Source of the DNA: Saccoglossus kowalevskii
Taxonomy: Eukaryota; Hemichordata; Enteropneusta; Harrimaniidae
Reading direction: 5' to 3'
Assembly (NCBI RefSeq): GCF_000003605.2
Contig: NW_003149765.1
Span: 1,201,659 to 1,234,740, forward strand
Length of the DNA stretch: 33,082 nt
The position numbers and the translations under genes are program-made. Under the pieces are notes generated by a model. The model was not told the DNA's origin, did no database searches, and worked only from the letters and a program-made list of their open reading frames with translations. Positions within the stretch are counted from its first letter, which is position 1; each line of letters begins with the position of its first letter. Shown here piece by piece: positions 12,201 through 24,200 of the stretch.

Positions 12201-15200
12201 TTTCATAACGGCTTGATAAATCTGATAATCATTTCTTACCTTTGCTTTTTCGCCTATACTGACTGGTTCAATGAGTCCTTCCCAGCGTTGCCAGGAACCA
12301 TACATTTTACGGATATACACATACTCAAACACGTTCCCCTTCTTTGGGATGAGTAAATTCCTGGGGAATTTTAATTCCTTTGGTCTGGGATATTTGGCAG
12401 TGGGACCAGTTTCAGAATCACACAGGGTACGGAAGAATTCGGTGAATCTGAAGAGAGGGCAAGAGAGAGATGTATAATTAGTATCTAACAATATGTAATA
12501 CGGTGATGCATAAACAGTATTGAATTTTTGAATTCCATGTTTCCTACCAAAATTTTGACATAACATAATGCATATTTTTGTGTATTTTTCTATAATTTTT
12601 ACATGAATTTTGGATGCAATGGCCAAAAGTCTTTGAATCTTGGACAAATTATGCAGGATTAATTTTGTGAAAGTTGACTAAAGATGACTTTTGGCGTAAA
12701 ATTAAAAACTTCACTTTTAACTTACTTTTCTTTTGATTGTACATCTATGTTGCCTGCCACTGACCAGACCAATGAAAATAAAAACTGACAAACTAACATC
12801 GCTGTTCTCTCTTCATCAAGTTTCTGATCTGATATTGATTTGTTAGCATTACCATCTTCTTCCAGTTCACTGTCGGAGTCATCGTCACCAGAACTGAAGA
12901 ATACAGCATTAAACACAATCACTAAGCAACACAAAGCACATTATAAATCTATAGCATATTGTAATTTGAAAACCTTCAAAGATTCATATTCCATCAAAAA
13001 CTAGTTGGTTTAACGTTTTTAAGAGAATTGATTTGGGTAGGGAGACATCGGTACATGTAGGTGAAAAGTCAGTTGCCATACATTTTAAGAAACTTAAATT
13101 ACCAGAATGGTCAGTTCGTTAAAATAATAAATAAATAACTAAAAATATAATAGAAAGATCAACAAACTACAGTACTGGTGGTTTGTTTTTCGAATTCTCT
13201 ACCAAAACTTCCAAGTACGTACCGATATATGTAATATGTATGTACCGGTACTATGTTTTTCAAATATGTTTTTTTTTTCAATAATTTGATTTGCCAGATT
13301 TATATTATTGACAACCCATAATAAATATGATATGAAGAACTTTATTGATAAATGTTCATTTTGAAAAGATTAATTGAAAAATACCAAAGTACACCTTATA
13401 ACCATATATACTACTAGAAAACAAAATTGGAGTTACAATAAAAGAATATAATTATAAAATTTTCCCCAACATTGTTAGTTACCATATTGTCCATTTTATG
13501 CTCAATTTGACAACAAACATAACACCCAAACCATCATTTAAGAGGGTTGTATTTAAAAAGCGCCATCTTTTAATTGTTTGGTTCACCAAAATAGTTGATA
13601 ATAGAATGAAGGAACACAGGGAAAAAGAGAACATCTACAAACGAAAACAGGAATGTTTTGAAACTTCAAAAGGAAATACATGTATAAACACCAGTGAGAA
13701 TACAAATCAATCCAAACCAAACCACAAAGTGACTTAGGTCGGGTTGCAAGCAAGTACTCTCAACATATACCAGCACAGCACCTGTTTATTAACCTGCAAC
13801 ACCTATTTACTATCAATAGAATAGTTCATGCATTGTGTAGAATTGGGTTATACCATATTGTAGGGGTGTGATGGGTTAATACAGAACCACAGCAACAACC
13901 ATGTTTATTCCCAGCACTCCAGACACCAGTAAAATACAGCACTTTTAAAAGTGTTATGGGAACTTACCAAACACGAGGACACAGTGGAATATAAAAAAAA
14001 AAAATTGCAAAAAAAATAATATGAAACACAGTTGACAACATAAGCTAACAGAAATCATTTAATGTTTTTTTTATCATATGTGTGTTTGAGAGTTATAAAG
14101 TTGCTGCCAGTTGTCACATGGTGAAATAACCCGATAGTAGTCAGAGTGAATCCATTAGCAAGGGCTATATCAGACTAATAGTGAAACAAAAAGGACTAGG
14201 GGAGTGATAAAGCATGTGATATGATTAATTACATAATAGCATGTGCTCTGTAAAGCACTATTAAGTAATTGTGTGAAACTCCAGCTCCTATCCAGGCTAT
14301 ATCTGGGAAACACATCATTTGTTTGTCAATTGTGCTAGTCTGTAGCATTGAACTACTAGTACACTGTTATTTATAAATGATAAAGACAATTATTAACGTT
14401 AGGAAAAAATGACTGTATCACTTGTGCCTGTTGAATTAAATGATTAGCTTTGTTAGATCTTATTATAATACATGTAGTCAATGTTCCAAGTACCTGAATA
14501 AATAGCTGACACAGCAATAATTGTCATATGAATTGATTTTCTTATTTGTATTCCTATTATGAGGAATGTAAATTAATACATTCATACTCACAATAATAGG
14601 TATATTTTTACAGCTGATTTTTTTTTTTTTTTTTGTTCAGAGAGAAAACCACATGAAATAATCAACAATATGACTGTGCTTTCTTTTTATATACATAAAC
14701 AAAATTCAAATCAGGAAACCAAATAAGAATATAAAGCTCTCAATTTGTTCTACAACAAGATGTGTGTCAGGTATTCTAAGATAAAAAGCTGCTCGGAACA
14801 TTGAAATAAATAAACATTTTCACCTACCCGAGTCTTACTTTTCTGTGTATATGTAAAATATATATATATTGTTTTTGGAACACCATCATGACAGTGAGGA
14901 AATAATTGAATCACACGCAGTGAAAACAGGTAGATATCCAAGCCATGCAGGTCAAAGGTCAAATGCACACACAAAACACGCAGATCCACCATTTTGTTGT
15001 AATAGCGTCGCAGAGAAAAACACCACAATCGTAATGATAAGCAATTATTAACACATACAATTATTACCCGGTATTTTTTTTTTCTTCTTCATACTTTTAA
15101 CTTAATCTAATACACAAGCTTAACTATATCTATAACAGTTAGATTATCTGATATTATTATTAAACTATTATGATAATTGTTAGTAATATGACAGCTACAT

Positions 15201-18200
15201 GTATAGATATGAATTTACACGGACTCCTAAGTAGGTTCAACACAATATTGAGAATTTAAGTGTCATTTTCTTAATCTTTTCAATAATGCTAGTCCATGCC
15301 ATTAAGATGCAGAAAATGAAAATAAAAATTGGGGTCTCTGGATATTTATGGAGAAAGAAGAGTCAAAGTGAAACCCCAGGGTTTATTTTTGCGCTTGTTT
15401 TAAATAACTTCTATCCCATCTACGAATTTTGCACAGTGGACTGCATACCATTATGAACAACACTATTGCAACAGCTTCAAAGTAAAAAAATTATTGAGTT
15501 TGCCAATGAAATAAAATCTTTCCATTATATTTGTAGAATGGGAATGTTTTCCTATATTACACTGTACATTTTTTTTTTTAATAAGAGAAATTATTCATCT
15601 AGACTACCCCCGGTAGCAAAATATTCTTATGGATTTCCTGTTCCTGACACTGGGGCGATATTCATGCTACTGATTTTACTCTATATGGATATTAACAATG
15701 AATGAGATATTATGATGATAAATTAGTTTTTAAGAATTTCTACTCCTACATTTATTATTGAATTATCAATATTAATTAATCATAGTTATAATATAGTACT
15801 ATACATGTATTTACACCACATTATGATACACCATTACAGAGAAGATGCAGGTGGGTAAAATGAGATAGGAATGAGTGTTTAGATTTAAATATTACATGAA
15901 TATCCTCCATTCAAAAATAACTTTATACACATGCTGAGTCTGATATGAATGCAGTGCATATGGTGAATATTGATAACACAGTGTTAATGGGTTTATTGCT
16001 GTGATTATAGAACTGTATCACAGGACCAGATGAAATATTCTATGTGCTGTAATATATACAGTGCAAAATAACAATAATATGCACTGTCATATGTATGCTA
16101 GTCGAAATACACACACTAGGACAGCATACATGTGGGTAAAAGTTACTTTTGAATGGCTATGTTTAATGAAATTATCAGATAGTAGCAATTAGCAAAAATG
16201 GAGCAAATAGCGAATTTTACCGTATATCATCCATCATCGTGCCGTAGAGCGTCAACATGGACTTGGCCATGTGCATCTTAGATACCTTGATATACTGTTT
16301 ACAGTTCCTTGTCACAAACTCAAGACAGGGCTCAAGTAACCACTCAAATAGCAACTACAAACAAGTGGCAAATAAAAACAGCAGATTGCATGAGTTGTGT
16401 CACTAGGTGGCGCTATCATGATATAGCAACAATTGCTCAGAAATCATAATAAGAAACAAATACATTGTACATTAATCTTTGTCAATCCACTGTCACAGTG
16501 ACAAGTTTTCTGAATTGTTATCGGGTACCTGAAATCTACTGAATTGACTTACTCGTATATAGTGCTTTTGTTGTTCCGTTATAAAATCAGGTAACTCATG
16601 TTGTATCCATGTGGAAACTAATGGTTCGGTACCTAGTTGTATTGGTTCCATATAAATCATTCCACATCTGTAATCAAAATTATACAATTGTCATGACGTG
16701 TGTAATAATGTGAAATAGTATGTCATCCATCCTTGTCGTCAGTGGATAAACGATAAGTGTTTGTTAATTAATTGGAATTGTCTAGTTAGACATCAAAATG
16801 TTTTCTATAATTATTATTCCATTAGCTGTATTATTTCTATGCAGCAATAGCTTTGATGTTTAGTTTAGATTATTCATATTTCTATCATACATTATATATG
16901 ACGTTATTACCACGATCAGTGATTTTCAGTTTTTACTCAACAAATTTTGTTATTTTTATGCAAGTCTTCTAAAGGAAAGTGCAGACTATACACAGGATTA
17001 ATTTGTGAATTTGTGATCGAAAGAAGGAGCTGGTGGTGAAAAAATTAACACTTATGCAAGAGAACCTTGTTGTCTGTCATTAAATGCAGTAAGATATCTC
17101 ACACACACACACAGAGATAAAGTACTGCATTGCTGTGTATAAGTCTGTCATACGTTCTTGTTGTCAGCAGACAAATGCAGTTAGATATCTCGCATACCAG
17201 TGTTGTGGTTAATTTGCATAACAGAATATATCAATTACAATGCAGCACAATGCTTTGAGAGAACCCTGAAAATACTGAGGTTTTCTCAGCATGCTGTGAT
17301 TAATATGAAATATGTAAATTTGAAGAAAAAAAAAATATCTATTCCAATTACGTTCACAATACTGGCCAACATAATTTTCACACTGTGATTCTAAACAAAT
17401 TTTCCAGTGAAGTCATCATGTATTAAATATGAGCATCAAAAAAACTGGAATTTTATTTCAATTCATGCATTATTTATCAGTATCTAATATATACACTGAT
17501 TTAAATTTATTCGTTTCGAGAATAGTATGGTACGTGATGACAATACTAGATAGCTATCTTATATAATAACAATGAAATCAAATTACTGAACGAGGACAGG
17601 ATTACAGATGACATAACAAAGCCTTTTTATAGTCCATGGCGGTGACTTAAATAAAAGAGCTTTATACTAAGTCTGAATTTGATTGCCTATTACATGCTTT
17701 TACTTTACATTTAAATTGTGTGTCTACGCATATTTAAAAAAGAAACATAAAACATCAGAAGCCTCAGAGGCATACTGAGACAAGCAGATAGCTATTTCGT
17801 AAGTGCGTTTCTTTTTCTTTCCACTCAAATTGCCGATGCAGGGTATAATTATATGTACTAGTATTTCAGCAGTGTGAATCTAAAAAACGATCGTATTCAT
17901 CTCATCACAAGTACACTTTAAATCATGTGAAAAACTAGTGCATCGTAATTACTGTTAGTACAACTTCCTTGGGTTAATGTGTTACACATGAATGCAAAAA
18001 AGTGTTGAAAATAATTGAAACTGACAATGTATGGTGTCAACGTATTGTAGCAAACAGTTACATCAGTCTATATGTGCTTGTAACAGGCACAATTATGTTG
18101 GCTGTACTCACCTGCTTACTGTGGCGGGTGAAGCCTGCTCTAAATCGGCAGGCTCAAATATCATATTTTGTTTGGGACTCATCTGAATAATTTCACCACT

Positions 18201-21200
18201 CATCAAGCAAAGCTGCAATAACAATTACACAGTTGTTTTAGTAATAATATCAACAGATATTTTGTCATATTAGTAAAAATAAAAATATATCAATGAAAAA
18301 AAGAATGATGTATGGTGAATTCCTCATTTTTCAATAAATATTATATACACTACAAAGGACAATCAAAATTTCTCAATTGTTGTAACAGCCATATTAAGAA
18401 GGTTTGGATCCAATTGATGATTATATGTCATCTTCTCAATCTTTTCGCTATTATGGGTTAATGCCATAAAGATATGAAAATTTGCATTTTTGCACTGGTT
18501 TCTATGGTAAAATTATATTTTGATATTTCAAAATTTTACTCAGTTACATGGAAATGAAAAACATACATGTTATTCTATCCCATAATACAATGCTCATATG
18601 CTCAGTAAAATGCTCAGTAGTGCAAAACTTAAATTTTTATCCCATAATACACTGCACAAATGCTCATTAAAATGCTCAGTAGTGCAAAACTTGGATTTCT
18701 ATCCCATAATACAATGCACATATGCTCAGTAAAATGCTCAGTAGTTCAAAACTTGGATTTCTATCCCATAATACAATGCACATATGGTCAGTAAAATGCT
18801 CAGTAGTTCAAAACTTGAATTTCTATCCCATAATACAATGCACATACGCTCAGTAAAATGCTCAGTAGTTCAAAACTTGGATTTCTATCCCATAATACAA
18901 TGCACATATGCTCAGTAGTTCAAAACTTGAATTTCTATCCCATAATACAATGCACAAATGCTCATGATTACAAATTTGTAATTAAATTATTAATTATAAT
19001 TTTAAATTAATATTAAATTAATTAAACTGCCTCAACTCCCAAAATGTCTATAATCCATGCAGGAATGAATTAACATTTTTAAAAAATAAGAAAGTAAGAA
19101 GCAAACCTTTTTATTGTCGTCTAGGACGGTATTCATGTTTTCGATCCAGACCGCATCCACAGGGCCATCAAAGATTATCCATTTTCTATCCTCTGACGTA
19201 CTGGAGGCATGTTCACGAAAAGTATTTGCTAGTACGCCATCTGACCACTCGTGAGAGACCGGGTCAAATCGACCGTACAGCTGACCCATCGTAACAGCTT
19301 TAGGGTTTATGATTCGGTATTCAACCTGAAACACAATCATAAATAATTAAAAATTGTTTTCAGTCTTTTCAGCATTTTGGAAAAGTTCTAAAATCAACAT
19401 ATCACAGACTTCATTATAGTCATTTTTATTATTTATAATGCTTTTCAATGACAATCTCACAATATTTTTCATATCTCAAAATATTCTGGAACTTAATTTT
19501 TATTATTATTTTTATTATAAGATAAAAATGTGGTTAAAGTTTTGAGTGGCATCATCATAGTCAGCAACATGTCACACCAATATGAAAGTGAGCTACAATG
19601 TTCAGTATTATCCAGTGTGTATAAATACATATCTACTAACCCTATATTCATCCATTAATTTTTTCTTATCCATATCACCAATAGCAGCAGCCAGTGCTTT
19701 AAATGCTGATGTTTTACCACCTAATGTATCCCCAACTATCATGAGACCATGGCGCACTAAGATCATCTCATAGATCTAATACAAGACAGTGAAAACACAT
19801 CTTCAGTGATTTGAATTTATTTCAGTCACAGTTTACAGTAAATGTGATGCAGTTTGCAGTAAATGTGATGCAGTTTGCAGTAAATGTGATGCAGTTTACA
19901 GTAAATGTGATGCAGTTTACAGTAAATGTGATGCAGTTTACAGTAAATGTGATGCAGTTTTAATACAGTAAATGAGATGCAGTTTGCAGTAAATGTGATG
20001 CAGTTTGCAGTAAATGTGATGCAGTTTACAGTAAATGTGATGCAGTTTGCAGTAAATGTGATGCAGTTTGCAGTAAATGTGATGCAGTTTACAGTAAATG
20101 TGATGCAGTTTACAGTAAATGTGATGCAGTTTGCAGTAAATGTGATGCAGTTTACAGTAAATGTGATGCAGTTTACAGTAAATGTGATGCAGTTTGCAGT
20201 AAATGTGATGCAGTTTACAGTAAATGTGATGCAGTTTGCAGTAAATGTGATGCAGTTTGCAGTAAATGTGATGCAGTTTACAGTAAATGTGATGCAGTTT
20301 ACAGTAAATGTGATGCAGTTTGCAGTAAATGTAATGTAGTTTGCAGTAAATGTGATGCAGTTTACAGTAAATGTGATGCAGTTTGCAGTAAATGTGATGC
20401 AGTTCACAGTAAATGTGATGCAGTTTACAGTAAATGTGATGCAGTTTACAGTAAATGTGATTCAGTTTACAGTAAATGTGATTCAGTTTGCAGTAAATGT
20501 GAAGCAGTTTACAGTAAATGAGATGCAGTTTACAGTAAATGTGATGCAGTTTTAATACAGTAAATGAGATGCAGTTTACAGTAAATGTGATGCAGTTTTA
20601 ATACAGTAAATGTGATGCAGTTTACAGTAAATGTGATGCAGTTTTAATACAGTAAATGTGATGTAGTTTACAGTAAATGTGAAGCAGTTTACAGTAAGTG
20701 TGATGCAGTTTACAGTAAATGTGATGCAGTTTACAGTAAATGTGATGCAGTTTACAGTAAATGTGATGCAGGTTTTTCAAATAAAGTTACATTGATCAAC
20801 ATAATGCCATTGTGATATTCTCTTTATCACCTCTTATTATCATTATCACATAACCACTAAATTCTGACATTGGATTTAGAAGTACAATACATTGAATTTT
20901 TCACCAAAATTGCTGCAACTTTAAATGATCCTCCCTTGAAGTATGAATTCAGATCAAATAATCTGTGGTTGAATTCTGTGATATACATCAGAAGTGTTTA
21001 ATAAATATGGTTTACATCAGCAGTGGATATAAATTTAATGAATAAAACATACTGCAAATCAACAATGAATAAATTTATAAATTAATATCTTAGCACACTC
21101 TTGACTCATTCATTGTGTAATTTTATCAAAATCCTAAAAATATAAATAATTGAATTCTGAGTATAATATCTAAATTCAATTAATAGATACAATGAATAAT

Positions 21201-24200
21201 TCCCAGACATAATAAATATTAATTTTTTACCTGGATGATCTTTTCAATAAACCATGGTACTGCTTGTAATTTCATTTTCTGTATGTTTTCCACTAAAGCA
21301 GCCTCTAAGACTCCTCTGTCTGGTTTAGGTAACTCAACTTCGGGGAAAAGATCCGAAATGATGCCTTCAAAAAGTGGGATATCTTGAGATAAGAACTGTA
21401 ATATAAAAATGAAAATTAATAAAAAAACAAACATTTATACAATANNNNNNNNNNNNNNNNNNNNNNNNNNNNNNNNNNNNNNNNNNNNNNNNNNNNNNNN
21501 NNNNNNNNNNNNNNNNNNNNNNNNNNNNNNNNNNNNNNNNNNNNNNNNNNNNNNNNNNNNNNNNNNNNNNNNNNNNNNNNNNNNNNNNNNNNNNNNNNNN
21601 NNNNNNNNNNNNNNNNNNNNNNNNNNNNNNNNNNNNNNNNNNNNNNNNNNNNNNNNNNNNNNNNNNNNNNNNNNNNNNNNNNNNNNNNNNNNNNNNNNNN
21701 NNNNNNNNNNNNNNNNNNNNNNNNNNNNNNNNNNNNNNNNNNNNNNNNNNNNNNNNNNNNNNNNNNNNNNNNNNNNNNNNNNNNNNNNNNNNNNNNNNNN
21801 NNNNNNNNNNNNNNNNNNNNNNNNNNNNNNNNNNNNNNNNNNNNNNNNNNNNNNNNNNNNNNNNNNNNNNNNNNNNNNNNNNNNNNNNNNNNNNNNNNNN
21901 NNNNNNNNNNNNNNNNNNNNNNNNNNNNNNNNNNNNNNNNNNNNNNNNNNNNNNNNNNNNNNNNNNNNNNNNNNNNNNNNNNNNNNNNNNNNNNNNNNNN
22001 NNNNNNNNNNNNNNNNNNNNNNNNNNNNNNNNNNNNNNNNNNNNNNNNNNNNNNNNNNNNNNNNNNNNNNNNNNNNNNNNNNNNNNNNNNNNNNNNNNNN
22101 NNNNNNNNNNNNNNNNNNNNNNNNNNNNNNNNNNNNNNNNNNCCGGAATCCTTCTATCCTGCATGCTACCTTTTCCACCTAAGCCGGGCAGTCCATCCTG
22201 CCCCTCCCCCAGGACCCTACTCTCCCCAGCCTGTACACACCTGCGTGTCTCCTGGGTCGCGAGTTCCTCTCCCATCTACTAACTCTCCTTCCTTGGGGGT
22301 CACTTCGGTCATGTTCAGTCTTCTCATGCCCTCCGCTTGGGAAAAGGACTCCATCCTATTCCCCATTATAGGGTTCGACGGCCATCTGCATGGCCACCTC
22401 CCTACATTTTGACCGTGGCAGTGTGTCCTTGACCCCAACTATGACAATGACCTGATCGAAGGGGCCCCTTGCCCAATTTATTTAAGGTACTTATTGTTTA
22501 TATTTACAAGCCTTATTTTGACTTGTTTTCAATTTTGTAGTTGTTTAATAGATTGATTTTACAGAGTGGTTTATTTTACATGTATTTGTATTTATTATTT
22601 GCTTTTTCATTTTTTTTATCTCAATAAATTGCTTGGTTGTTATCCCTTATCTTGGTTGTGATGTGCATTTACAAATTACAGAATATTAAGCGCGAGGACA
22701 ATATTTTTAATATTTTCATTGCTTCAGAATTTATGGGCCCGTCACACCATGACGTTCTGGCTAGCGTTCTCTGGCGTTTGAGGAAACGTTGGTAGTCGCC
22801 CAAAGTCGCTGGGACAGCACCAGAAGAGCGCCGTGAGAACGCTAGTGAACGTCGGTAATCGTTGCTGATCTTCGGGAATCAGCGGAGAACGCTGATCCCA
22901 AAAAAAGTTTTGAACATGCACAAAATTTCTCATTTGAGACCAGCGTTCTTCTACGTTTATTTTTAAACGCTGTTAAACGTTAAATAACGTTCTTTGATCG
23001 TTTTGCTAACGTTCGACGCATTCGACAATCGTTAGTCAATCGCTGCCCTAGCGTTACTTAGTTGTTACCAATCGCTTGCTTTGCAGTGATCAACTCACTA
23101 GCGACCTGTCAACGACCGCTGTACGTACCCCTAGCGCACATAAAGCCTGCGACTAACGTCAAATTAACGATCTAACGTTAGATACACGCTCAACACGCCC
23201 ACTTAACATTTAAAAGTCGATACGTTAGCACACGTAAATGATTTCCAGGGGTATCTTACTTGGTCGCTCATTACACGTTCCTCGTGCATTAGGAACACGC
23301 TAGTCATACGTTTAGGCAGTCATTAATCGAACGCTGGATGTGTCTACCTCATTCCAGAACGCTCGGAAATTGGGCGATTGGAACGTTTAGAGAACGCTGA
23401 CCAAAACATTATGATGTGACGGGGCCTTTAGCGAATTTTCCACATTCGCAAATTTCTTTAAAAAAAGTTATGGAAAAGTTTGACAAATAAGAAATAAATT
23501 ACCTTGGGTAAGTTGACATCATTAATAGATCTAAGAACCAATTTATCTTCAGCAATATCTGGATATTTTAGTTTGAGATTACCAGCAGCGGTCAATACAG
23601 ACTTGACGGCTCGCATACCGTAGTCATAGTGATGCTGAGAGGATAACTATAAAACACAAACACATTTATCAGCATTTATTATTTATTTACAAATGAGCAC
23701 ACAAAGGTCAAGCTGTCAATTCCTAGTACTGCACCACATGTTTTTGTGAAATCACAAAATTAGCATTATTATTTTTAGAATTACCAATCATCATTAACAC
23801 TTTGAGTGCCAAAGTCGGCTTTTGTCTCCTTTCATAAAATAATTTTTTTCATATTTTTAAAAATATTTTGATATCTAGCCAATAGGTAGTTACAACAAAG
23901 AAATTATAAAAATATTTATACAAATTAGCAAAATGTTGCCGCAAAATTACATCTCGAGTTTAGAAAGAGTGTGCTGGCAAAAATTTAAATGTTAAGACAA
24001 GCATAGTGAACAAGCCCAGATGATTAAATCTATCAGAACTGGACAGACACGTACATTTTTGTACATGATAGTGAAATAATTAAAAGTTTGTTTATTATTT
24101 GTTTGTTTATTATCTTGTGTAACCATTTTTGTAATTTCTATAAATTATGTTTGGACCCGTGTTGAAAATGGGTACTTACTTGTTCTGAGCAAAGTCGGTA

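Larger units (their letters stand above)
9290..12239 (-). other. Intron between exons 21 and 22
   Basis: 2.95 kb. Holds a GAAT run near 9400-9418, the CA microsatellite, A-runs near 10636-10693, three candidate phase-0 mini-exons, and a small hairpin GGCGG-CTCT-CCGCC near 11048-11061. Otherwise unremarkable. Confidence 0.85.

Noticed and set aside
19826-20555. Long repetitive open frames (193, 120 and 67 codons) over the minisatellite
   Set aside because: They exist on both strands because the unit is 21 or 24 bp without stops. They lie in an intron and have no coding context.
21367-22275. Apparent 247-302 codon frames across the gap
   Set aside because: Most of their length is N, so they are not evidence of coding sequence.
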